Assembly (NCBI GenBank): GCA_963760375.1
Contig: CAVXCS010000005.1
Span: forward strand, 930,001-994,000
Direction: 5' to 3'
DNA length: 64,000 nucleotides
From: Pelagihabitans sp963760375
GTDB taxonomy: Bacteria > Bacteroidota > Bacteroidia > Flavobacteriales > Flavobacteriaceae
Position numbers and translations under genes: made by a program. The notes beneath the pieces are model-generated. The model was not told the DNA's origin. It ran no database searches and was given only the letters and a program-made list of their open reading frames with translations. Positions 1 through 7,066 of the stretch are shown piece after piece. Position 1 is the first letter of the stretch. Every line of letters starts with the position of its first letter.

Positions 1-235
1 CTTGCAAAAACAACTGGAGGCAAGGGATAGTGTCGATTGGGTCCAAAAAATAATGGAAGAGTTACCGGAACAACAAAAACTGGTATTGCAATTGCGGGAT
101 GTGGAGGAATATGAATTTGAAGAGATTTCGGAAATGCTCGACATGCAGCCCACAGCGGTCAGGGTTGCCTTATCGAGGGCAAGAAAAGCAGTAAGGGAAA
201 AATTAGCACAAAAACACAATTATGGAATTGGTTAA
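1..235 (+). CDS. ECF-type RNA polymerase sigma factor, C-terminal part (5' end outside window)
   Basis: The frame is open to the left edge, so only about the last 78 residues are visible. They form sigma region 4, the helix-turn-helix that reads the -35/-33 promoter element: 'LPEQQKLVLQLRD', then the acidic 'YEFEEISEMLD', then the recognition helix 'TAVRVALSRARKAVREKL'. This is the usual layout of a group 4 (ECF) sigma-70 factor. The stop overlaps the next gene's start (222) by 14 bases, so the two are translationally coupled. With the DUF4252 genes behind it, this looks like an envelope-related regulon in which the sigma factor sits with its own targets; that role is inference. Confidence 0.9.
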   Translation, partial: LQKQLEARDSVDWVQKIMEELPEQQKLVLQLRDVEEYEFEEISEMLDMQPTAVRVALSRARKAVREKLAQKHNYGIG

Positions 236-653
236 GATCGAAAAGTTATTGGAAAAGTATTTTGAAGCCACCACCACGGTCGCCGAGGAAGCGCACTTAA
301 AAGCATATTTTGCCCAAGATACGGTGGCTCCGCATCTGAAGCAGTATGCGTCCATGTTCCAATATTTTGTACAAGCCAAAGAAGAAGAATTCACAAAACA
401 GGTACCCGTACCCCGACCAATATGGCATAGGCAAGTCATCTATAAATGGATTTCCGTTGCAGCGGTGGCCGTATTGATGTTCGGGGTCTATTTTGGCAAG
501 GAGTACCAAGATAGAAAGGAAGCCGAATTTGCTTATTATGAGACCAAGAAGGCCCTCGACCTTTTTGCACAAAACTTCAATAAGGGTGCAGAAAAGGTGG
601 CCTATCTAAAACAATTTGAAAAAACAAAACAAAAAATTTATAACGAAAATTAA
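222..653 (+). CDS. Hypothetical one-TM protein next to a sigma factor (possible anti-sigma factor)
   Basis: The product has 143 residues. A charged, helical N-terminal half (about 1-68, cytosolic if this is an anti-sigma factor) is followed by one hydrophobic segment around residues 72-90 ('VAAVAVLMFGVYFG') and a Lys/Glu-rich C-terminal tail likely to be helical. It overlaps the sigma gene by 14 bp and ends 2 bp before the next gene. Position and topology (N-terminal soluble part, single TM, outer tail) match membrane anti-sigma factors paired with ECF sigmas, but I see no ZAS zinc motif or FecR domain, so that function is inferred from context only. Confidence 0.75.
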   Translation: MELVKIEKLLEKYFEATTTVAEEAHLKAYFAQDTVAPHLKQYASMFQYFVQAKEEEFTKQVPVPRPIWHRQVIYKWISVAAVAVLMFGVYFGKEYQDRKEAEFAYYETKKALDLFAQNFNKGAEKVAYLKQFEKTKQKIYNEN

Positions 654-655
654 TT

Positions 656-1210
656 ATGAAAGCCATGAAAAAGATAGCAATTATAGCCTTATTGACGGTT
701 TTGCCTGCGCTTGGATTCTCACAATCGGTCTTCGATCGGTTCGAAGATCTAGATAACGTGAGCGCAGTAGTGGTCAATAAAAGTATGTTCAACCTCTTAT
801 CTAAAATAGACGTGGAGGTCGATGATCCAGAGGCGGAAGAATTTATGAGCATCGCGAAGAGCCTTAATGGTTTGAAAGTCTTCAGCACAGAGGACGCCAA
901 AATTTCGGCCGATATGAAGGCCACTGTGGAATCTTATCTAAAATCTGCCAAATTGGAAGAATTGATGCGGGTAAAAGACAAGGATGCCAACGTAAAATTC
1001 TATATCAAGAGCGGAAAGGACCAGGATCATGTAAGTGAGTTGCTCATGTTCGTTACCGGCATGAAAAATGTGAATGTGGAGGTAAATGGACGAAAATTTG
1101 AAACCGTGCTCCTATCCCTGACGGGAGACATCGACTTGAACAAGATCGGTTCCCTGACCAAAAAGATGAACCTTCCCGAAGAATTGAACAAAGCGGGCAA
1201 GAAGAACTAA
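656..1210 (+). CDS. DUF4252 domain protein, exported
   Basis: The product has 184 residues. It begins with a signal peptide ('MKKIAIIALLTVLPALGFSQ' from the second Met, residue 4) cleaved after the Gln-type site common in Flavobacteriia. The rest is one DUF4252 domain: 'DRFEDLDNVSAVVVNKSMFNLL', 'FMSIAKSLNGLKVFSTED', 'LEELMRVKDKDANVKFY', and 'KKMNLPEELNKAGKKN' at the end. It is a clear paralogue of the next gene, with matching blocks along its whole length. Function of the family is unknown; co-location with an ECF sigma factor suggests a stress-inducible periplasmic or outer-membrane-associated protein. Either ATG (656 or 665) could be used. Confidence 0.88.
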   Translation: MKAMKKIAIIALLTVLPALGFSQSVFDRFEDLDNVSAVVVNKSMFNLLSKIDVEVDDPEAEEFMSIAKSLNGLKVFSTEDAKISADMKATVESYLKSAKLEELMRVKDKDANVKFYIKSGKDQDHVSELLMFVTGMKNVNVEVNGRKFETVLLSLTGDIDLNKIGSLTKKMNLPEELNKAGKKN

Positions 1211-1331
1211 TCGGTATTTCAGACATAGACGGTTTTCTATGCGAATACAAACCGTAATTAGGATTCCTTGAAAATCAGGATCAACGAAAATATATTCATC
1301 AATAATTATCAATCAATCAAAAACGAAAATC

Positions 1332-1883
1332 ATGAAAAAAGTAATCTTTAGTATCGTTATTGCAATCGCGCCACTAGTGGTATTCTCACAATCGATCTTC
1401 GATAAGTACGAGAACATGGAACAGGTGAGCGCCGTAATTATCAACAAAGGCATGATCGACCTGGTAGGTGCCCTAGGTATCGATGAGAATGACCCGGAAT
1501 CAAAGGATTTTATGGAAATCGCAAAAGGACTGAAAGGCATTAGGGTATTTCTTACCGAGGACAAGAACATTGGCACTGAGATGGGCAGCACCGTTCAGAA
1601 ATATTTGAAGTCTGGTTCCATGGAAGAACTTATGCGGGTTAAGGACGAAGGTACCAATGTGAAGTTTTATGTAAAAAATGGCAGGGATGAAAACCATATC
1701 ACCGAACTCCTGATGTTCGTTTCTGGCATTAAAAACAAGGAGACTGGAGAACATGGAAGACAATTTGAGACGGTTTTGGTCTCGCTGAACGGCGACCTTG
1801 ATTTGGACAAGATCGGCGCGCTCACCAAAAAAATGAACCTTCCCAACGAATTGAACAAAGTGGGCAAAAAAGACGGAAAATAA
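1332..1883 (+). CDS. DUF4252 domain protein, exported (paralogue 2)
   Basis: The product has 183 residues with signal peptide 'MKKVIFSIVIAIAPLVVFSQ', followed by a DUF4252 domain. It matches the preceding protein block for block ('FMEIAKGLKGIRVFLTED' against 'FMSIAKSLNGLKVFSTED'; 'MEELMRVKDEGTNVKFYVK'; 'GALTKKMNLPNELNKVGKK'), so the two are a tandem duplication. The 121 bp before it hold no perfect TAnnTTTG element and no clear terminator, so read-through from the sigma operon is likely. The C-terminal Lys-rich tail is conserved between the two copies. Function unknown. Confidence 0.88.
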   Translation: MKKVIFSIVIAIAPLVVFSQSIFDKYENMEQVSAVIINKGMIDLVGALGIDENDPESKDFMEIAKGLKGIRVFLTEDKNIGTEMGSTVQKYLKSGSMEELMRVKDEGTNVKFYVKNGRDENHITELLMFVSGIKNKETGEHGRQFETVLVSLNGDLDLDKIGALTKKMNLPNELNKVGKKDGK

Positions 1884-1931
1884 TATTTTGAGTTGTATTG
1901 CCGTCGAATGGAATACTGTAAAAACAAGCAC

Positions 1932-2471
1932 ATGCAAATTAAAAAATCATTTTTGGCCCTGACCGTTTTAACGATGTTAATGGCCTGTTCTTCCACACAA
2001 AGTCTGCAGGAATACTATGTCGACAATGCGGAGAACCCTAATTTTCTGTCCATTGATCTTCCGGTAAGCCTGCTGAACATGGATCAGGCCGATTTAACCA
2101 CTGAAGAAAGGGAAGCAATGGCATCCCTAAAAAAACTCAATGTGCTGGCATTTAAACGCAATGAAGGCAATACGGTTGAATTTACGGCCGAAAAAAACAA
2201 GGTTAAGGCCATTCTTAAAAACGAAAAATTCACCGAATTGATGAAAATCAATACCTCTTACGGCAAAGCTTCCATCAAATACCTCGGCGATGAGGATGCC
2301 ATAGATGAGGTAGTGATTTTTGGCGATAGCGACGACAAGGGATTTATGCTCGTAAGGGTTTTGGGCAAGGACATGAACCCCGCCCATTTGGTGCAATTCC
2401 TTGGAGCCATTGAAAAATCGGATTATAAAGGTGAGGGACTTGGTGCCATAGGGGATTTTATAAAGGAATAA
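1932..2471 (+). CDS. DUF4252-like lipoprotein (paralogue 3, diverged)
   Basis: The ATG at 1932 is chosen because it gives a lipoprotein signal peptide ending in the lipobox 'LMAC'; the longer frame from 1893 adds a polar stretch that would spoil it. The mature part keeps the DUF4252 outline (acidic linker, 'LKKLNVLAFKRNEGN', 'FTELMKINTSYGKASIKYLG', 'EVVIFGDSDDKGFMLVRVLG') but is far from the two upstream copies and lacks their 'KKMNLP' tail. It would be anchored in the inner or outer membrane, while the two other copies look soluble. It is last in the sigma-DUF4252 operon and is followed directly by a strong terminator. Confidence 0.85.
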   Translation: MQIKKSFLALTVLTMLMACSSTQSLQEYYVDNAENPNFLSIDLPVSLLNMDQADLTTEEREAMASLKKLNVLAFKRNEGNTVEFTAEKNKVKAILKNEKFTELMKINTSYGKASIKYLGDEDAIDEVVIFGDSDDKGFMLVRVLGKDMNPAHLVQFLGAIEKSDYKGEGLGAIGDFIKE

Positions 2472-2492
2472 GCCACCGGCCTCCCGAAATTA

Positions 2493-2530
2493 AAAAGCCC
2501 CATCCCGAATATCTTCGGAATGGGGCTTTC
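2493..2530. terminator. Bidirectional intrinsic terminator between DUF4252 operon and purB
   Basis: A near-perfect hairpin: AAAGCCCCAT pairs with ATGGGGCTTT, extended inside by CCGAA/TTCGG around a TATC loop with one mismatch. An A run on the left and a T run on the right make it work on both strands. It serves the plus-strand DUF4252 operon and the minus-strand purB, which converge here. Confidence 0.85.
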
Positions 2531-2544
2531 TTTCTGATTACACT

Positions 2545-3888
2545 TTAAATGCCGGTATAATTTTGGGGCGTTATCGCTTTGAGTTCCGATTTGATGGCCT
2601 TGGAAACCGTCAAAGATTCGATAAAATCGGAAATTGATCGATGGTTCATGACCGCATTGGTTCGGGTCAGCCCTTTCAACGCTTCATACGGATTCGGATA
2701 ACCTTCCCTTCTTAAAATGGTTTGTATGGCCTCCGCTACCACGGCCCAATTATGCTCAAGATCTTGCTCAAGCTTTTCTTTGTTGAGCAGCAATTTGTCC
2801 AATCCTTTCAAGGTAGATTGAAATGCGATAAGGGTGTGCGCAAACGGAACACCGATATTTCGCAACACGGTACTATCGGTTAAATCGCGTTGAAGCCTTG
2901 AAATGGGCAGTTTTGCGGACAGATGTTCGAACAGGGCATTGGCAAGACCCAAATTGCCTTCAGAATTTTCAAAATCGATGGGATTCACTTTATGGGGCAT
3001 AGCGGACGATCCCACTTCCCCCTTTTTGATCCTTTGCTTAAAATAATCCATGGAAACATAGGTCCAAAAGTCTCGATCTAAATCGAGAACAATATTGTTG
3101 ATGCGTTTAAGGGCATCGAACAAAGCGGCCATATGATCATAATGCTCGATTTGGGTGGTGGGAAACGATTGGTGCAATCCCAACTTTGACTCTACGAATT
3201 TTCGACCGAAAGCCTTCCAGTCTATCATGGGGTAAGCAATATGATGGGCATTGTAATTGCCGGTTGCGCCACCGAATTTTGCGGCGTGGGGAATATGCTC
3301 CAGATAATGGTGCTGTTCTTTCAAACGGGAAGCGAAAACGGCCACTTCTTTCCCCAAGCGGGTAGGGGTGGCGGGCTGGCCGTGTGTTCTTGCCAACATC
3401 GGTATCGCCTTCCATTCGTCTGCCAAGCCGGAAATCTTTGCCAACAATTGCGAATATAATGGTTGGTATACTGCTTCCATCGCTTCTTTCAAAGAAAGGG
3501 GAATGGCGGTATTGTTGATATCCTGGGAAGTTAATCCGAAATGGATGAACTCCTTAAATTGTTCCAGGCCCAGGGCATCGAATCGCTGCTTGATGAAGTA
3601 CTCCACAGCCTTCACGTCATGATTGGTGGTTTTTTCAATTTTTTTGATCGCTAAGGCATCATCATGATCAAAGTTGAGGAAGATGGCTTTAAGTTCGCCG
3701 AATCTTTTGGTATCAAAGGAAGCCAACTGCGGTAGTGGAAGTTCACAGAGGGCAATAAAATATTCGATTTCCACGCGCACCCTGTACTTGATCAGCGCTT
3801 CTTCGGAAAAATAATGGGCCAGTTTTTCGGTTTTGTTTCTATAACGCCCATCAATGGGGGAAATAGCGTTCAAATAGTTTATAGACAT
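2545..3888 (-). CDS. purB: Adenylosuccinate lyase
   Basis: The enzyme removes fumarate from SAICAR and from adenylosuccinate in purine synthesis. Start 3888 is chosen because 'MSINYLNAISPIDGRY' is the family's N-terminus; the open frame runs 11 codons further. The product has 447 residues, the expected length. The fumarase/aspartase-superfamily signature is 'GSSAMPHKVNPIDFEN' (serine loop), with 'HFGLTSQDINNTA' and 'ARTHGQPATPTRLGKE' holding the catalytic histidine. Other markers are 'SRLQRDLTDSTVLRNIGV' and 'AEAIQTILRREGYPNPYE'. This is the PurB branch that lacks the Bacillus-type short form. A HEAT-like protein gene lies just upstream on the same strand. Confidence 0.97.
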   Translation of the reverse strand: MSINYLNAISPIDGRYRNKTEKLAHYFSEEALIKYRVRVEIEYFIALCELPLPQLASFDTKRFGELKAIFLNFDHDDALAIKKIEKTTNHDVKAVEYFIKQRFDALGLEQFKEFIHFGLTSQDINNTAIPLSLKEAMEAVYQPLYSQLLAKISGLADEWKAIPMLARTHGQPATPTRLGKEVAVFASRLKEQHHYLEHIPHAAKFGGATGNYNAHHIAYPMIDWKAFGRKFVESKLGLHQSFPTTQIEHYDHMAALFDALKRINNIVLDLDRDFWTYVSMDYFKQRIKKGEVGSSAMPHKVNPIDFENSEGNLGLANALFEHLSAKLPISRLQRDLTDSTVLRNIGVPFAHTLIAFQSTLKGLDKLLLNKEKLEQDLEHNWAVVAEAIQTILRREGYPNPYEALKGLTRTNAVMNHRSISDFIESLTVSKAIKSELKAITPQNYTGI

Positions 3889-3994
3889 GCCAGGTTCGCT
3901 TGGATATTTTGTAAGATTCAAAGATACTTATTATCTGCGAATGGCACCGGATTCCTATGCCAGGGAATGTGAGTAAAGTAATTTTTCACCAGGC

Positions 3995-4567
3995 CTATTC
4001 ACCTTTGTTGCCCAAATTTGACAAGATATGCCTTGCCCTGGCCTTGAAGGCAGCGCTTCCTATCGGATAGCCCTGTTCCAAGATCAATTTGAGCTCGGGA
4101 TGTATCCAGTGGACCTTGTGCCCGATCCACCACAAAGAGCTCATTGCATACACTTGAACGGCGACCTTCTGTGGCGATATCAACCAATCAAAACAGGCAG
4201 CGGTTATTTGTTCCAAATGCAATTCCGTCACGACTTTTTGGGTTTCATTCACGCTTTTGGAAAAGTACGACTCGGTCAATTTTTCGCAGATTTTGGCCAT
4301 GGGCCGAATAGAGGAATCTAGACGGAACTGTCCCAATTTTGATACAAAGTCATCCAAATAAGGCAAGAGGCAATCTAGGCGTTCTTTTGCGATGATTTCC
4401 AATACCCTACAGGCCCGGCTCGACAATGGATCGTTCATCTCAAAAGCTTTTGTGAATATGCATCCTAAAAGTTCGGAATCATTCATGACCATGGCTGCCA
4501 GGTAAGCACGCTTATGTGGGGAAGCGTCAACTTCGCTTAAAAGTTGATTGATTTCAGCAGGTTCCAA
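3995..4567 (-). CDS. HEAT-like helical protein encoded beside purB
   Basis: The product has about 190 residues and is predicted all-helical, with a repeated pattern of Ala/Leu pairs ('RACRVLEIIAKERLDCLLPYLDDFV', 'SIRPMAKICEKLTESYF', 'AACFDWLISPQKVAVQVYAMSSLWWI', 'HPELKLILEQ', 'FKARARHILSNL'), which resembles armadillo/HEAT-type repeats. No ATG fits the N-terminus; TTG at 4567 gives the expected beginning, and TTG at 4600 is the alternative. In flavobacteria such proteins sit next to purB and are often mislabelled as adenylosuccinate lyase; no lyase signature is present here. Function unknown. Confidence 0.8.
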   Translation of the reverse strand: MEPAEINQLLSEVDASPHKRAYLAAMVMNDSELLGCIFTKAFEMNDPLSSRACRVLEIIAKERLDCLLPYLDDFVSKLGQFRLDSSIRPMAKICEKLTESYFSKSVNETQKVVTELHLEQITAACFDWLISPQKVAVQVYAMSSLWWIGHKVHWIHPELKLILEQGYPIGSAAFKARARHILSNLGNKGE

Positions 4568-4662
4568 AACAATTGATAGGGTTGGAGTACAAGGTAACAA
4601 ATCGCTGATTTAAAATAAAATGGTAACGGATCATGGCCCCCAAAAACTTTGCGGCTACATTT

Positions 4663-5364
4663 TTATAAGTTTGTACCCAACCTTGCAATCAATCGTTCCG
4701 CCAATGGAGGCACCCCCACCACCGCAGTTTCGGGGATGATGGTCAAATGTTCAAAATCGGTGGGCGCAATATTCGGCTTTGGATCGATAAAATAGATCGG
4801 TACGTTTTTACGGCCAAAATGGACCAAGCTGGCCGCCGGATATACCTGCATGGAAGTGCCGATGATGATCATGATGTCCGCCTGTTGCACCAGCTGGGCC
4901 GCCTCCTCCAATAACGGCACCATTTCCCCGAACCAGACGATGTGTGGCCTAAGTTGATAGCCCAACGCACATACATCACCCAAGCGAATATCATCGTGCC
5001 AATCTCTAATGTCCCGGTCATTGCCCGTACTGCGAACCTTTAAGAGTTCACCGTGCAAGTGCACTACCTTGGTACTGCCCGCCCGTTCGTGGAGGTCATC
5101 TACATTTTGTGTGACCACGTGTACTTCAAAATGTTGTTCCAAGTCGGCCAAGGCCACATGGGCCGCATTGGGCAACACTTTCTTCAACTGTTTCCTCCTT
5201 TGGTTGTAGAAGTCGAGCACCAATGCAGGATTTTTGGCAAATCCGATGGGCGAGGCAACTTCCATGACATCATGGCCTTCCCAAAGGCCATCGGAATCCC
5301 TGAAGGTATTGAGTCCGCTTTCCGCACTGACCCCTGCCCCTGTCAAGACCACCATTTTTTTCAT
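4663..5364 (-). CDS. cobB: Sirtuin-type NAD-dependent protein deacylase (class III-like)
   Basis: The product has 233 residues. Sirtuin motifs are 'GAGVSAESG' (residues 9-17, NAD binding), 'TQNVDDLHERAG' (85-96), catalytic H104 in 'HLHGEL', and 'IIGTSMQVYPAASL'. The YxxR pair that selects succinyl/malonyl-lysine in SIRT5-like enzymes is present as Y53-N-Q-R56. The segment that normally carries the four zinc-ribbon cysteines (about 107-135) contains only one Cys, so the structural zinc is probably absent. Its likely role is removal of acyl groups from lysines of metabolic enzymes in the cytosol. The gene is divergent from the trmH-type gene and upstream of the HEAT-like gene. Confidence 0.92.
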   Translation of the reverse strand: MKKMVVLTGAGVSAESGLNTFRDSDGLWEGHDVMEVASPIGFAKNPALVLDFYNQRRKQLKKVLPNAAHVALADLEQHFEVHVVTQNVDDLHERAGSTKVVHLHGELLKVRSTGNDRDIRDWHDDIRLGDVCALGYQLRPHIVWFGEMVPLLEEAAQLVQQADIMIIIGTSMQVYPAASLVHFGRKNVPIYFIDPKPNIAPTDFEHLTIIPETAVVGVPPLAERLIARLGTNL

Positions 5365-5413
5365 TATCGTTTCTTTTGATACCTAAAAATAGACTTTTTA
5401 TTACTTTAGGGCC

Positions 5414-6070
5414 ATGGTAGACTTGGATCTTTTGGCCTATTTGGAAGGTTTTATTACCCCTGAACGTAAGGCCCGTATCTTGAAGGTTTTGGAAGAACGG
5501 ACCAAGTATATCACCGTAGCCATGGAAGATGTCTTCCAAATGCACAACACCAGTGCGGTAGTTCGAAGCTGTGAGGTTTTTGGCATTCAAGACGCCCACG
5601 TTATCGAAGGCCGGTTTGGCAGGAGGTTGGACAAAAATATTGCGATGGGAGCGCAGCAATGGGTCGACGTCATGCGTTATAACAGTTCCAACATATGCTT
5701 GGAGACCTTAAAAGAAAATGGTTACCGTATTGTGGCCACCACTCCTGACCCTGATGCCACCAACCTAAACGATTTTAAGTTGGAAAGCAAAACTGCCCTG
5801 TTCTTTGGTACCGAAAAAGAAGGATTGAGCGAAGAGATCTTGCAACAGGCCGAAGGTTTGATCACCATTCCCATGTTCGGATTTACCAATAGTCTGAACA
5901 TCTCTGTCTCTGCGGCGATCATTTTGCAACAGTTGACAACGCAATTGCGAAATACAAAACTCAACTGGCGCCTCAGTGAATCCGAAATATTGGAAAAAAG
6001 ACTGGAATGGACTAAAAAATCGGTGCGAAGCATCGATGATGTTTTGGCGCGTTATCACGGACTGAAATAA
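5414..6070 (+). CDS. trmH: tRNA (guanosine-2'-O-)-methyltransferase, TrmH/SpoU family
   Basis: The product has 218 residues. The three SPOUT motifs are visible: motif 1 'HNTSAVVRSCEVFG', motif 2 'ALFFGTEKEGLSEE', motif 3 'IPMFGFTNSLNISVSAA'. These form the trefoil knot that binds S-adenosylmethionine; the Arg and Asn of motifs 1 and 3 take part in ribose methylation. An N-terminal helical extension ('LDLLAYLEGFITPERKARIL') and a C-terminal extension are those of TrmH, which makes Gm18 in tRNA, and not of RlmB, which carries an L30e-like domain. It is the first gene on the plus strand after a divergent sirtuin gene. Confidence 0.9.
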   Translation: MVDLDLLAYLEGFITPERKARILKVLEERTKYITVAMEDVFQMHNTSAVVRSCEVFGIQDAHVIEGRFGRRLDKNIAMGAQQWVDVMRYNSSNICLETLKENGYRIVATTPDPDATNLNDFKLESKTALFFGTEKEGLSEEILQQAEGLITIPMFGFTNSLNISVSAAIILQQLTTQLRNTKLNWRLSESEILEKRLEWTKKSVRSIDDVLARYHGLK

Positions 6071-6114
6071 ATAATTCACTATCTTTAGAAAAGCACTAAC
6101 CAATTGACAGACAA

Positions 6115-6645
6115 ATGTATACTCTTATTATCGTGTTGGCTGCAGTCATCGTTGTCATCGCAGTTTTGGCAATGATCGCCCCAAAATCGTATGACGTATC
6201 ACGCCAAGTGGAGATTGCAAGGCCCCGTTCAGAGGTTTTCGATTATTTAAGATCGTTGAAGAAAATGGATGATTGGTCACCTTGGGCCAAAAAAGACCCC
6301 AATATGGAGAAAAAATTCAGCGGGGTAGACGGCGAAGTGGGTGCGTTGAGTCATTGGAAAGGAAACAAAGACGTGGGCGAGGGGGAACAGGAAATCAAGA
6401 AAATCATCCATGGGAAGCGGATCGAATCTGAACTGCGTTTTCTAAAACCATGGAAATCTACTTCAGACTGTTATCTGCAGGTGGAAGATGCGGGTAACGG
6501 AAAGAGCAAGGTAGTTTGGGGTTTCTCGGGAAAGAATAAATTTCCAATGAGCCTGGTCTCCCTTTTTGTGAGCATGGATAAAATGGTAGGTAAGGATTTT
6601 GAGGAGGGGATGCGAAATTTGAAGTCCAAATTGGAGCATCCCTGA
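6115..6645 (+). CDS. SRPBCC (polyketide cyclase/START-like) family protein with N-terminal TM
   Basis: The product has 176 residues. Residues 1-23 form a hydrophobic anchor ('IIVLAAVIVVIAVLAMIAP'), then follows the START-like fold: 'VSRQVEIARPRSEVFDYLRSL', 'DDWSPWAKKDPNM', 'VGALSHWKGNKDVGEGEQEIKKI' and a long C-terminal helix ('DKMVGKDFEEGMRNLKSKLE') closing the hydrophobic cavity. Such proteins bind small hydrophobic ligands; no substrate can be named. It is followed within 45 bp by a VOC protein, and together they may form a small operon with trmH. Confidence 0.85.
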   Translation: MYTLIIVLAAVIVVIAVLAMIAPKSYDVSRQVEIARPRSEVFDYLRSLKKMDDWSPWAKKDPNMEKKFSGVDGEVGALSHWKGNKDVGEGEQEIKKIIHGKRIESELRFLKPWKSTSDCYLQVEDAGNGKSKVVWGFSGKNKFPMSLVSLFVSMDKMVGKDFEEGMRNLKSKLEHP

Positions 6646-6687
6646 TTCCACACGCGATTTAATCGTAGTCACTTAAAAAGATATATT

Positions 6688-7065
6688 ATGGATCATAATA
6701 TGGTAGGTTGGTTCGAGATTCCGGTTACGGACATGCAACGGGCCAAAAAATTTTACGAGAAGGTGTTCGCTATTGCGATATCAATCCATGATCTGGAAGG
6801 TTTCAAAATGGGCTGGTTCCCTATGGCACCCGATAAGATGGGAGCTACAGGTTCATTGGTTCAACACGAAATGTATGAGCCAAGTGATAAGGCCGGTGCC
6901 CTTTTATACTTTTCCTGTGCCGATGTGGCCAATGAACTGGGTAGGGTAGAAGCCGCCGGTGGCAGTATCATCCAACCCAAAAAGGAAATAGGGGGAGGTC
7001 ACGGTTTTATGGGACTGATCAAAGACTCGGAAGGGAACAGACTGGGCCTGCATTCGCAGAAATAA
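6688..7065 (+). CDS. VOC (glyoxalase/bleomycin-resistance fold) family protein
   Basis: The product has 125 residues. It shows the doubled beta-alpha-beta-beta-beta module of the VOC superfamily, from 'MVGWFEIPVTDMQRAKKFYEKVF' to 'GHGFMGLIKDSEGNRLGLHSQ', with the usual metal-site region at the end of the second module. Most relatives in Bacteroidota are annotated only as VOC proteins; there is no basis to name a substrate. It ends 1 bp before the stop of the convergent amylase gene. Confidence 0.87.
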   Translation: MDHNMVGWFEIPVTDMQRAKKFYEKVFAIAISIHDLEGFKMGWFPMAPDKMGATGSLVQHEMYEPSDKAGALLYFSCADVANELGRVEAAGGSIIQPKKEIGGGHGFMGLIKDSEGNRLGLHSQK

Positions 7066-7066
7066 T

